NCBI RefSeq assembly: GCF_000686805.1
Contig: NZ_JMLP01000015.1
Span: 62,001-126,000, forward strand
Direction: 5' to 3'
DNA from: Bacillus sp. UNC41MFS5
Lineage (GTDB): Bacteria; Bacillota; Bacilli; Bacillales_B; DSM-18226
DNA: 64,000 nt
Each line of letters begins with the position of its first letter. Position 1 is the first letter of the stretch. The position numbers and the translations under genes were made by a program. Below the pieces are notes generated by a model, which saw only the letters and a program-made list of their open reading frames with translations, was not told where the DNA came from and made no database searches. Below are positions 47,904 to 56,431 of this stretch, in pieces.

Positions 47904-48168
47904 AAATTCTAGCATCAATAGGTCTAGAGATTCATTGCCTTTAAAAATACGCACTAACTTTTTTCTAAATTCACAAGTAGACTAGAGCATATATCCCTAT
48001 ATCCACTTTTAATACTATACCTATTTGTAAAAATATTCAATTAATTTTTTTAATTTAGATAATTTGCTTTTTTATAGTCAACCATCTAGCGAAGAATATG
48101 GAAAGTTTAAGTATGACCACTGGATATTAATATAGGAAAATTTAGAGCCAGCCGTTGTTTCATTCTAA
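47904..48168. other. AT-rich spacer after thiF
   Basis: No gene or known riboswitch recognised. TTGAAT and TATAGT occur on the minus strand with a short 15-bp spacer, a weak promoter candidate for the kinase. Confidence 0.35.
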
Positions 48169-49188
48169 TTAACCTAAGTATCTATGGTATAGCGCCTTCG
48201 CTTCGGATATATCCTTCGTTCCATGTACTAAAACCCTTCCGTCTCTAAAAACTACTAATCGGTGAGAATTCACAGTATACGATAGAAGGTAAGGATTTCG
48301 CTCCACGGCTCCTCCTTGATTCGCAAATATTTTTTCTAAAGCCTCCAAATCACGAACCATTGGAATCGAAGGACGTATCTGAACTGAATCTCTTCCACAT
48401 AGGACAGCTGTTTTTGTTTGATTTTCGAATGATAAATAAGGGTAAGTACGTTCTTCCCCGCAAGAAGGACAATCCCTCTTTTTCAATTTATCTACTTGTA
48501 TGGAACTATATTGGTTTTTCCATAGATCAAAAGAAACAAGTTTATTTCGCAATGAATCCAAGTCACCAACCAAAATTTTCAGTGCTTCACTTATTTGAAA
48601 AGAAACGACCATGTTAACAGCTGGACTAATAATTCCAGCTGTATCACAGGTTAATCCTCCAAGAGGAACGGTTTCTACTAAACAAGAAAGGCAAGGTGTT
48701 TGTTCAGGAATGATTGTGAAGGAGATTCCGTAGCTTCCAACGCAAGCACCGTAAATCCATGGGACACCATACATTTGGGATACATCGTTAATAATCATTC
48801 TTGTTTCGAAATTATCCGTTGCATCCATAATAAGATCAACTTTTTTGGCCCAGTCTTCCAGCTCTGACACAGAGGCATCCGCAATGATTGCCTCCATTTT
48901 CACAGAAGAGTTAATGGCTGTTAAGCGGTTTTTGGCCGCTATTACTTTAGGAACTCTATTTTTGGCATCTTCTTCTGTATATAACTGCTGCCGCTGTAAA
49001 TTGGACCATTCTACATAATCACGATCAACAATGGTAAGTTTACCAATTCCAGCGCGGACAAGTGCTTCGGCACATGCTGATCCGAGTGCCCCCACTCCAA
49101 TTATGAGGACATGTTTATCGGAAATTCGCCGCTGCCCGTCTTTTCCAATGGACGAAAAAAGTTCTTGTCGTGAGTACCGATTAATCAC
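48169..49188 (-). CDS. thiF: ThiF, ThiS adenylyltransferase
   Basis: E1-like enzyme that adenylates the C-terminal Gly-Gly of the sulfur carrier ThiS in thiazole synthesis. 339 residues: the ATP site [19 protein letters not shown] near 29-47, the [13 protein letters not shown] motif, [10 protein letters not shown], and Zn-binding CLSC and CPSCGE pairs. A C-terminal extension of about 80 residues exceeds the minimal ThiF/MoeB core. Its start overlaps thiG by 4 bp. It is the last gene of the operon; thiD, which follows in B. subtilis, is absent here. Confidence 0.93.
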   Translation of the reverse strand: MINRYSRQELFSSIGKDGQRRISDKHVLIIGVGALGSACAEALVRAGIGKLTIVDRDYVEWSNLQRQQLYTEEDAKNRVPKVIAAKNRLTAINSSVKMEAIIADASVSELEDWAKKVDLIMDATDNFETRMIINDVSQMYGVPWIYGACVGSYGISFTIIPEQTPCLSCLVETVPLGGLTCDTAGIISPAVNMVVSFQISEALKILVGDLDSLRNKLVSFDLWKNQYSSIQVDKLKKRDCPSCGEERTYPYLSFENQTKTAVLCGRDSVQIRPSIPMVRDLEALEKIFANQGGAVERNPYLLSYTVNSHRLVVFRDGRVLVHGTKDISEAKALYHRYLG

Positions 49189-49952
49189 CCGATACTCATT
49201 CCTTCCTTTGGACTGCTTGCTGTAGCATATCTCTTTTTCTCGATTCGGCCGGCCTCATAGCCTAAACGTCCAGCTTCAATCGCTAATCTCATTGCTTTTG
49301 CCATTTTTACCGGATCCTTGGCCGCTGATACAGCCGTATTCAATAAGACGCCATCAGCTCCTAATTCCATTGCTAAAGCCGCATCGGCCGGTGAGCCAAT
49401 TCCAGCATCAACAATAACAGGAACGACGGCTTGTTCGATAATAAAGCTAAGGTTTACGGGATTGATGATACCTTGACCAGATCCAATTGGCGAGGCCCCT
49501 GGCATCACAGCATGACAGCCAGCTTCTTGAAGTTTCCTAGCTAATACAACATCATCTGAGGTATAAGGGAGGACAATAAATCCTTCCTTCACTAATTCTT
49601 CTGTCGCCTTTAAGGTTTCAATCGGGTCAGGAAGTAATGTTTTATCACATCCAATCACTTCCACTTTAATCATATCGCATAGGCCAGAAGCTTTTGCTAA
49701 TTTGGCAATACGGACGGCCTCAGCCGCTGTTTTCGCACCTGCTGTATTTGGCAGTAGCGTATATTTATTGGTGTCTAGCTGTTCTAAAAAATTCGGCTGA
49801 CTTGATTCAAAAATATTCATTCGTCTTACCGCGAACGTGAGGATTTCTGCTTCGGAAACTTCCACTGCTTCCTTTTGAATTTCATAGCTTGGATACTTTC
49901 CCGTTCCTAGAAACAAACGAGATTGAAAGGATAATGAACCTATTTTTAACAT
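49185..49952 (-). CDS. thiG: ThiG, thiazole synthase
   Basis: Forms the thiazole phosphate ring of thiamin from deoxyxylulose phosphate, dehydroglycine and ThiS thiocarboxylate. 255 residues, TIM barrel; [14 protein letters not shown] near 11-24, the Schiff-base Lys region [16 protein letters not shown] near 95-110, and [20 protein letters not shown] are all present. One base separates it from thiS. Confidence 0.95.
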   Translation of the reverse strand: MLKIGSLSFQSRLFLGTGKYPSYEIQKEAVEVSEAEILTFAVRRMNIFESSQPNFLEQLDTNKYTLLPNTAGAKTAAEAVRIAKLAKASGLCDMIKVEVIGCDKTLLPDPIETLKATEELVKEGFIVLPYTSDDVVLARKLQEAGCHAVMPGASPIGSGQGIINPVNLSFIIEQAVVPVIVDAGIGSPADAALAMELGADGVLLNTAVSAAKDPVKMAKAMRLAIEAGRLGYEAGRIEKKRYATASSPKEGMSIG

Positions 49953-49953
49953 G

Positions 49954-50157
49954 TCAACCGCCTCCTACAAAATGAACTATTTCAATTCGATCTTTATCTG
50001 ATAATCTAGTACTTTGGTGATCTATTTTGGTTAATATTTCACCGTTTACTTCCACAACTACAACCTTATCGTGGATTTCATAGTGTTTGAGAACATCTGA
50101 AACAAATACGACATGCTCTGGTAATTGGATATACTCGCCATTTAATATTACTTCCAT
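49954..50157 (-). CDS. thiS: ThiS, sulfur carrier protein
   Basis: 67-residue ubiquitin-like sulfur carrier ending in the required Gly-Gly-Gly (VHFVGGG). The ATG at 50157 (MEVILNG) follows TTAGGAGG; the frame opens at 50223 inside thiO but that form lacks a site. It is thiocarboxylated after adenylation by ThiF and feeds ThiG. Confidence 0.93.
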   Translation of the reverse strand: MEVILNGEYIQLPEHVVFVSDVLKHYEIHDKVVVVEVNGEILTKIDHQSTRLSDKDRIEIVHFVGGG

Positions 50158-50167
50158 CTTTAACCTC

Positions 50168-51313
50168 CTAACCAACTGTCTCTTTGTGCCTTTCAAGGTG
50201 AAAAGCTGCGAGAAGAGCGTCATCTTGCTGTCTACCTGCTAATAGGTCAGCCACTATTTTCCCTGTAATTGGACTTAATAAAATCCCATTTCGAAAATGC
50301 CCTGCTGCAACGAACAATCTCTTCCATCTTGGATGCTCGCCAATATAAGGGATTCCATCGCCTGTCTGCGGTCTGAATCCTGACCACACTCGCTCCCATG
50401 CTGCTTCCTTAATCTGAGGAACTAATTGAGTCGCTCTTTCTATTAATGAAGCAATTCCTTCAGGGGTAACCTTGTTATCAAAGGTATTTTCAATCATGGT
50501 AGCACCAATATAAATTTCCCCATTCCGTTTTGGTACCAAATAACAGCGTTTGTCGGAAAAAATAGTCGTGTTAATAATCGGCTCCTCCGTTCGAACGGAA
50601 AAGCATTCTCCTTTAACAGGATACACGCTAATGTCCAGTCCCGATTCACGCATTAATTTCGCTGCCCAAGCTCCGGTGGCCACGACAACTTGTTCACTAT
50701 TTATGACACCATTGGTCGTTTTAACCCCTTTAACCTGACCGTTTTCAAAAATAAAAGAAAGAACCTCCGTATTTTCAAGAATTTTCGCTCCAAAAATAAC
50801 AGCCGCTTTTGCAAACGCTTGTGTTAACTTTGCTGGCTGCACATGTCCATCGTTGGGGAGATACATCCCTCCAACAACACTTGGTGCTAAAGACGGTTCC
50901 ATTTCTCGTAATACCTTTCCATCCAGCCATTGTATAGTTGGATCCCAATTCCTTTGATAGTTGACCTGTTTTTTTACTTCTACTGCTATTTCTTCCGTTT
51001 CTGCAATTTTCAGCATTCCTTTATTCACGAACTCGATATCAATTCCAGTATATTCATTTAACTCGCTTGATAGAGTAGAAAACATTGCTTGACTCTTTAA
51101 TGCCAACTGGAATAAAGGACCATCTTGTTCAATCTCAGCTTGTGCTGCCAGCATACCGGCAGCCGCACTGGAAGCTTGGCAAGCCAATCTATCCTTCTCA
51201 ATTATGATTACTTTTCTACCCATTTTTGATAGTTGATAGGCAATAGAGGATCCGTTAATCCCTCCTCCGATAATGGCAACATCAAATGAATTTTCCACTT
51301 GTTCCATCTCCAT
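50168..51313 (-). CDS. thiO: ThiO, glycine oxidase
   Basis: FAD enzyme oxidising glycine to the imine used by ThiG. 381 residues: VAIIGGGINGSSIAYQLSK near 13-31 binds FAD; LACQASSAAAGMLAAQ, ATGAWAAKLM and GFRPQTGDGIPYIG are family blocks. Two ATGs (51313 and 51307) are candidates for the start; both overlap the end of tenI. Confidence 0.93.
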   Translation of the reverse strand: MEMEQVENSFDVAIIGGGINGSSIAYQLSKMGRKVIIIEKDRLACQASSAAAGMLAAQAEIEQDGPLFQLALKSQAMFSTLSSELNEYTGIDIEFVNKGMLKIAETEEIAVEVKKQVNYQRNWDPTIQWLDGKVLREMEPSLAPSVVGGMYLPNDGHVQPAKLTQAFAKAAVIFGAKILENTEVLSFIFENGQVKGVKTTNGVINSEQVVVATGAWAAKLMRESGLDISVYPVKGECFSVRTEEPIINTTIFSDKRCYLVPKRNGEIYIGATMIENTFDNKVTPEGIASLIERATQLVPQIKEAAWERVWSGFRPQTGDGIPYIGEHPRWKRLFVAAGHFRNGILLSPITGKIVADLLAGRQQDDALLAAFHLERHKETVG

Positions 51314-51926
51314 CTCTTAATACATTTAAATAAGCCTTTACTGCTACTAATGGATCGCGAGCTTCTAATACTCCTGACATGACCGCGATTCCTTTTGCCC
51401 CAGCAGCTAGTACCCGCCCCGTATTCTCGGGGGTTATGCCTCCAATGGCAATTACCGGAACCTCTAATTGTGCGATCCTTGATAATTCCTCAAGACCTTT
51501 AGGGGTCATTCCTGGTTTTGATTGCGAAGGGAAGACATGGCCGAAAAGCACGTAATTAACACCATTTTCTTTTGCTTTTTGTCCTTCTTCGTAGGAGTGG
51601 ATGGAACTTCCTACCCTAAGCTGAGGAAAATTCCCTTTGACAATGGCAGCATCTAAACTATGAAAGGCTAATTGAACCCCACCAGACTTTGTAACTAAGG
51701 CAACATCCACTCGATCATTGATTATAATCTTTGATAGTGGCACGTTTGTCGTTGTTAGAAGTTCAACTGCTTGAAAAAGTTCCCTCGCTGTTTTTTGTTT
51801 TTCTCGTAAGTGAATCGCGGTTACATATGGATGAATATCCATGACAATTTCACATAGCTGCTCGATTGGCATTTTACCATTGGATATAATATGTAACTCT
51901 TTAACACTAGTTAAAATACAAGTCAC
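51282..51926 (-). CDS. tenI: TenI, thiazole tautomerase
   Basis: 214-residue ThiE-like barrel; YVLFGHVFPSQSKPG near 128-142 and VPVIAIGGITPEN near 160-172 match TenI rather than ThiE. TenI aromatises the thiazole product of ThiG. First gene behind the TPP riboswitch. The first in-frame start is GTG at 51926, but it abuts the ribosome site AGGGGG. An ATT three codons in (51917) is at ideal spacing, so the real start is uncertain. Confidence 0.88.
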   Translation of the reverse strand: MTCILTSVKELHIISNGKMPIEQLCEIVMDIHPYVTAIHLREKQKTARELFQAVELLTTTNVPLSKIIINDRVDVALVTKSGGVQLAFHSLDAAIVKGNFPQLRVGSSIHSYEEGQKAKENGVNYVLFGHVFPSQSKPGMTPKGLEELSRIAQLEVPVIAIGGITPENTGRVLAAGAKGIAVMSGVLEARDPLVAVKAYLNVLRDGDGTSGKFI

Positions 51927-51976
51927 CCCCTATAATCAAGATTCCGAATCTCAATGAAATAAAGTGAAAAACAAAA

Positions 51977-52005
51977 AACCACTTCCTTTTGATAAGAAAG
52001 TGGTT
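51977..52005 (-). terminator. riboswitch terminator hairpin
   Basis: AACCACTTCC (51977-51986) and GAAAGTGGTT (51996-52005) pair; the minus strand continues TTTTTTG. It lies between the TPP aptamer and tenI and should form when TPP is bound. Confidence 0.8.
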
Positions 52006-52044
52006 GATAATTTGAAATATAAACATGATTCTTCAAATATCCAT

Positions 52045-52140
52045 GTTTCCACTTCCCTACGCTGGTATAACCCAGATCAGGTTCATAGAGTCCCGAAGTA
52101 TCACTTCAATCTCAGCCCTTTAAAAAGGCACCTCTAGCGG
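52045..52140 (-). ncRNA. TPP riboswitch (THI element)
   Basis: The minus strand holds the conserved THI core: GGGCTGAGA near 52110-52120, then TGAACCTGATCTGGGTTATA and CCAGCGTAGGGAAGTGG (52045-52085). It precedes tenI-thiO-thiS-thiG-thiF with a terminator between, so thiamin pyrophosphate should shut the operon by early termination. Confidence 0.95.
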
Positions 52141-52262
52141 ATTGTTATCTATTCATTTATAAAAATTCCCTTGCATGGTTAATGTTAACACTTCGATTAG
52201 AAATGTCAAATAAATTCTTATACATCCCTTTCAAATATACTCTGCCTTTACATGAAAAAAGA

Positions 52263-54545
52263 TTATTTCACTATGGTCAGTTTTTGGCCAATATAGATTG
52301 GTTGATTGGGATCAAGATTGTTGGCTTTGACGATGGAGTCAATCGTTACACCATTCTTCTGGGCAATCTTCCAGAGAGAGTCGCCCGCAACAACGGTGTA
52401 AACAACAGTTGATACCGTTGGAAGGGTGACAGTAAATTTTGCTACATACCCAGAATCCGCAGTACTGCTGTCTTTCTGGTATTCTATTGAATACCAGTCT
52501 CCGATTGCGGAATAAATTTTTATATCTGTATTCATCGGGAGCACAATCTTTGTATCATACTGAGTTCCTGGATTGGTTCTAACATTGACGTTTGTCCTTG
52601 TCTTAGCATTCTCGATTGCTTGAATCTCCTGATTGGATGGAACTTTAATTAATGGCTTGGAGACATATCCTTTCAGAACCGCACTGACAATTCTGTACTC
52701 AATCTGATACCAATCACCTGTTTCTCCTGTTATGACCACTTCTGAACCAGCAGGGATTGTTCTTAGTATGGTACTTTGTGTGGTAGCTGCCGAGCGCAAG
52801 TTGGAATTTTTCAAGGTTAAACCGAAGCCTTCTGTAATCAGAATGGATTTGTCACGTGCTGTATATTCATTCTTATTCCCAGCAAGATCTGTGAGTTTTA
52901 CAATTGGATAGTAATTTCCGCGGATTACGTTAAAGCCACGGCTGTTTTTTCCATCCCAATAAAAATTGGATGTACCCTTCAAGTGTCTTCCCCACCCAAT
53001 GGTTTGAACTACCTGGCCGCTTTCATCAACAATGGTTACATCCATATCTGCCGTTTCACTTATGGTAATGGGAATTTTAATTTGGTTCTTCCCATCCTGC
53101 ATAGAAAGCTGGCTGACTGCTGGCAAATCGATCGTTGCCGTTGGTTTTTCTGTATCTAACTGGGATGTTTTTGGCACGGCGTACGTATATAGAAATTGAT
53201 TCGTCTCTGTTACAAAAATCGTGTCTTTGATGACGCCGATTGGCCGCAAGCCAGATGCGCCTGTAGTAGGTGTCAGCTGAAGAGTTGAATAAATAAGCTG
53301 ACCATTAGCGATATTAAAGAATTTTATTTTGTTGTAATTTCCCAAAATAATTTTATCAGAGGCTACGACCATTCCACTTGACCCTTTAATGGTCTGAAGT
53401 CCACCAGCAACAAACTGTTCTGCATACAAGGTCTTCCATTTCTGAACTCCGGTATTTTTGTCTACCGCGATGATATTGGTCTCATCTAGGACAATTAAAG
53501 AATCACTCGTTACAGAAAGAGGTTGTGTAAACATTCCCGAAGGGCTAAACTTCCATAATGTTCTTCCGCTCGCTGCATCCAATGCCCAAATGTTCCTTGT
53601 TGTCGCCGGTTTCGTTTCGAAGTAAAGCTTCCCATCTTTATAGACAGGAGCCCCATAAATAGGCAAACTTGAATCCAGATCAAATGTCCAAAGCACCGTG
53701 CCTGTAGACGTGTCGAATGCATACATTTTGGATGTCATTTGAACTGGATTCCGTATATTTGCAAACAGTCGATTATCACCGGCAGCGAAAACTCCTTCCA
53801 ACCGCTCTTGGAATTTAAGGGGATAATTCCATCTCTTTTGACCCGTATTTACATCTACCGTACCAATTGCATCCAAACCTTCGGTGGTTCTCGTTAAATA
53901 ATATAAGGTATTCTGGTCAATTAAAAGGCGATTCGCAAAGCTATCAACGGTCCAAAGTGTCTGTGAAGAGGTACCGTTATCCTGAATCGCATAAATTTTA
54001 GTCATCGTTGAAGCGTAAATCACTCCGTCTCTTGCTATTAAGTCAAGAAACCCATTCTGTTCTTCTATTGAAAAATTCCATCTCTCTTTGTAAGTATCTA
54101 AGTCGGTGGCAGAGAGTATTTTTTTAGAAATCCGTTCAGCCGAATACAGTTGATTGCGATTTACACTAAACAACGCAGAAGCATTATTAAATGGATCTTT
54201 CTTTAAAGTCAATAACGTCAAATCCGCAGGCATGGTGGCACTTGAATAATTAGTATTTGCCTGATCGGCTAAATGCATTTCCCAGTTTTGGTCATCTGCC
54301 CTTAGGTTCTGATTCGCTGCCAGTCTCTCGAATTCCGTTATTCTTTGTCTTAAGTGTTCGTTCTGAGCCTTTAATTGATGATAATCACTTGTTACTCTGT
54401 AAGCCATTTGTTTTTGATCAAAAGAAACCCTTGTAACCAACCTGACCAACTCCGTAATCGGTACATATATGAATGGGTGCTGGGGGTGTTTAGGTTGGAA
54501 ATTTAAGAAAGGGTTATTTCTATTAAAATGATTGAAACCTGCCAT
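52263..54545 (-). CDS. PQQ-propeller, FlgD-like, double SH3b and LysM protein
   Basis: 760 residues, a mosaic. The N-terminus (1-45) is rich in Asn, Phe and Pro. A coiled coil (about 55-80, HLRQRITEFERLAAN) follows, then a PQQ-type beta-propeller (about 120-460, repeats such as TGTVLWTFDLDSS and TGVQKWKTLY), a FlgD-like Ig domain (about 480-555, FYWDGKNSRGFNVIRGNYYP), two bacterial SH3 domains (about 565-640 and 648-712) and a terminal LysM (about 716-760, YTVVAGDSLWKIAQ). No signal peptide. LysM and SH3b without export suggest a spore-coat or mother-cell protein, but this is inference. The only in-frame ATG has its ribosome site 12 bp away. Confidence 0.85.
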   Translation of the reverse strand: MAGFNHFNRNNPFLNFQPKHPQHPFIYVPITELVRLVTRVSFDQKQMAYRVTSDYHQLKAQNEHLRQRITEFERLAANQNLRADDQNWEMHLADQANTNYSSATMPADLTLLTLKKDPFNNASALFSVNRNQLYSAERISKKILSATDLDTYKERWNFSIEEQNGFLDLIARDGVIYASTMTKIYAIQDNGTSSQTLWTVDSFANRLLIDQNTLYYLTRTTEGLDAIGTVDVNTGQKRWNYPLKFQERLEGVFAAGDNRLFANIRNPVQMTSKMYAFDTSTGTVLWTFDLDSSLPIYGAPVYKDGKLYFETKPATTRNIWALDAASGRTLWKFSPSGMFTQPLSVTSDSLIVLDETNIIAVDKNTGVQKWKTLYAEQFVAGGLQTIKGSSGMVVASDKIILGNYNKIKFFNIANGQLIYSTLQLTPTTGASGLRPIGVIKDTIFVTETNQFLYTYAVPKTSQLDTEKPTATIDLPAVSQLSMQDGKNQIKIPITISETADMDVTIVDESGQVVQTIGWGRHLKGTSNFYWDGKNSRGFNVIRGNYYPIVKLTDLAGNKNEYTARDKSILITEGFGLTLKNSNLRSAATTQSTILRTIPAGSEVVITGETGDWYQIEYRIVSAVLKGYVSKPLIKVPSNQEIQAIENAKTRTNVNVRTNPGTQYDTKIVLPMNTDIKIYSAIGDWYSIEYQKDSSTADSGYVAKFTVTLPTVSTVVYTVVAGDSLWKIAQKNGVTIDSIVKANNLDPNQPIYIGQKLTIVK

Positions 54546-54638
54546 ATTTGAACATCACACCTCCATTTTTGTGCTTGCATCATTTTATGCACATTAGCCT
54601 AGGAGGTGATGTTCATTTAACTTTCATAACAAAAGCAA

Positions 54639-54673
54639 CCTCAATCCTTTACCTGTTTAGGAATAAGGATGAG
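54639..54673 (-). terminator. terminator after anti-sigma gene
   Basis: CCTCAATCCTT and AAGGATGAGG pair with one bulge. The minus strand continues TTGCTTTTG and the plus strand TTTTTTT, so it may work both ways. Confidence 0.6.
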
Positions 54674-54736
54674 GCTGTTTTTTTAGCAGGCTATTCAGTT
54701 TTACACTGGTAGCCAATGCAATTAGATAGAATCTAA

Positions 54737-55729
54737 TTAATACTTATCAATTGTAGCCCCAAGGACGGATGCTCTGATGAAATCAAGATTTTGGAAACGT
54801 TTAAGTTCCGCTGGCGTACCAGTTACAACGGCACCGTTTAATCTGATATTTCCATTTGTTGTTTGGATATTTTCTTTAATCCCCTTCAGAGCCTCATTAA
54901 TAGCACTTTTATGAATGCCTTTATTCCTCAACTGTTCCAGCATCGTGATGAACCCTTTTCCATTTTCTTCAGAATAAGGAATTTCAGATCTAACCTCAAA
55001 CCCAAAGGCACCTCCACCTCCCTTAGTCTTTACACTATCCTGATCAAGAGTCGTTTCCATATATTCCATTTGAGCAGTTGACGTTGTATCGACCCATAGC
55101 CAATTAACATTTTCCTGCCCTAACTTCTCAGCCAATTCTATTATTGTCATTGGTTTCTTAAAGGACAAAGCAACTTCTATTAACATATTCTCATCTAATT
55201 TTACAGCAGTATCAAGTTCATGTGGCAAATAGTCGTAAGATAAACCAGGATAATAAAAATCTATTTTTCTTTCATTGTTGAAATCATTATAACGAACATA
55301 TCTTTTGGCTTCTTCATTTAAAGTATTGACTTCCATCATTCCGCTTCCCCTTTCAATCGTTTCTATCCTTCCGAATAGAGGGATATTTTCTGTCTTTTTA
55401 TCCCAAAGTATTGAGCGGTCACCGATGGTTTTACGGTATGTTGTCTCTGCTGTAATGCTAAAAAGATTGTAGTTATAGGAAGTACCGCCAACTGAAATAT
55501 TTGCTCCGTGAATGCTATTGTAAAAATAATCTTGATCCTGTATTCGATTAGTTAGGATATATTGACTGCCCATAAAAACAATGGTCAACAAGATGGTAGT
55601 GGTAAGAACCGTAATGATGATGTATTTAATTGTTTGCTTCATTTTCGATTTTTTGACGGCCTTCTGCAAAGAAGGACTACTCAAAAAATCGATGTTCTCC
55701 CCTTTTTTTGGTTCGTGATTATCACTCAT
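54737..55729 (-). CDS. ECF anti-sigma factor (Sigma_reg_N/Sigma_reg_C)
   Basis: 330 residues: a cytoplasmic N-terminus (1-33), one membrane helix (about 34-58, IIITVLTTTILLTIVFMGSQ) and a large extracytoplasmic C-terminal domain (about 190-320, with NVNWLWVDTTS and FGFEVRSEIPY). This fits the Sigma_reg_N/Sigma_reg_C class, which binds its sigma factor inside the cell. The ATG follows AGGAGGTAAATC and overlaps the sigma gene by 8 bp, so the two are translationally coupled. The signal is unknown. Confidence 0.85.
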   Translation of the reverse strand: MSDNHEPKKGENIDFLSSPSLQKAVKKSKMKQTIKYIIITVLTTTILLTIVFMGSQYILTNRIQDQDYFYNSIHGANISVGGTSYNYNLFSITAETTYRKTIGDRSILWDKKTENIPLFGRIETIERGSGMMEVNTLNEEAKRYVRYNDFNNERKIDFYYPGLSYDYLPHELDTAVKLDENMLIEVALSFKKPMTIIELAEKLGQENVNWLWVDTTSTAQMEYMETTLDQDSVKTKGGGGAFGFEVRSEIPYSEENGKGFITMLEQLRNKGIHKSAINEALKGIKENIQTTNGNIRLNGAVVTGTPAELKRFQNLDFIRASVLGATIDKY

Positions 55730-56225
55730 GATTTACCTCCTTATAAATCTTCTCTAACTTTTTCCTGGCCCTAAATAAATTCGTCTTGACAGAACTTACA
55801 TTCATTTCCAATAGATTTGAAATTTCTTCGTATTTTAAACTTGAATGATACTTTAATAACAATAGCTCTTGATAATGCGGTTTTAACTGAGAGAGCGCAT
55901 ATCCAAGTTCACTATTTCTTTCCTTTTTGAGAAATATTTCTTCAGGATGCTCACTTATATCTATTTCTAGAAGCCCCTCGTTTAAATTCAACTCATACCG
56001 CCCATATTTTCGGCATTTATCATAATAGAAATTTAACGCTACTCGTATCAACCAACTCCGTATTTTTGATGTCTGGATTGAATCGTAATATAGTAGAAAT
56101 CTATAAGCAGATTCCTGAACTGCATCCTCTGCATCCGACTGAGGAATGCCCAGTTTACGTAAGTACCTATACACAATATTAAGTTCTATATTGAGCTCGT
56201 TTTTATTATTTATGGCATTCATCAT
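55722..56225 (-). CDS. ECF-type RNA polymerase sigma factor
   Basis: 167 residues: region 2 (about 15-80, SDAEDAVQESAYRFLLYYDS and SWLIRVALNFYYDKCRK) and region 4 (about 110-160, ELLLLKYHSSLKYEEISNLL and VSSVKTNLFRARKKLEK). The ATG at 56225 follows GGCAGGAGGACG. An ECF-type promoter immediately upstream suggests it transcribes its own operon. The downstream gene is its membrane anti-sigma factor. Confidence 0.92.
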   Translation of the reverse strand: MMNAINNKNELNIELNIVYRYLRKLGIPQSDAEDAVQESAYRFLLYYDSIQTSKIRSWLIRVALNFYYDKCRKYGRYELNLNEGLLEIDISEHPEEIFLKKERNSELGYALSQLKPHYQELLLLKYHSSLKYEEISNLLEMNVSSVKTNLFRARKKLEKIYKEVNHE

Positions 56226-56242
56226 CGTCCTCCTGCCTACTA

Positions 56243-56269
56243 GACGTATTGCCTAAAGAAAAGTTTACA
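56243..56269 (-). promoter_or_regulatory. ECF-type autoregulatory promoter
   Basis: On the minus strand TGTAAAC (56263-56269) and CGTC (56243-56246) are separated by 16 bp, the -35 AAC / -10 CGT(C/A) pattern of ECF sigma factors. The start codon is only about 20 bp downstream, so the leader is very short. Confidence 0.6.
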
Positions 56270-56380
56270 TTATATTTTAAAAAATAATTGAATTTATAAA
56301 AGAAGTGGCAAAAAGAAATACAATACGATAGCTTGATAGATCAACTCAACGCCTTGAAATAACATACCTAAACAAACAAA

Positions 56381-56409
56381 AGAGCCCTTCCAAAAATAGA
56401 AAGGGCTCT
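56381..56409 (-). terminator. metE terminator
   Basis: AGAGCCCTT and AAGGGCTCT form a perfect stem; the minus strand continues TTTGTTTGTTT. It lies 22 bp past the metE stop. Confidence 0.85.
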
Positions 56410-56431
56410 GAGTATTTTGTTAAGATTAGAT

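Noticed and set aside
47904..48168. Riboswitch in the thiF-kinase spacer
   Set aside because: No known aptamer core was recognised; only the terminator hairpin and a weak promoter candidate remain.
54599..54620. Plus-strand AGGAGGTGATGTTCAT as a gene start
   Set aside because: The frame ends after three codons (MFI then stop), with no continuing gene.
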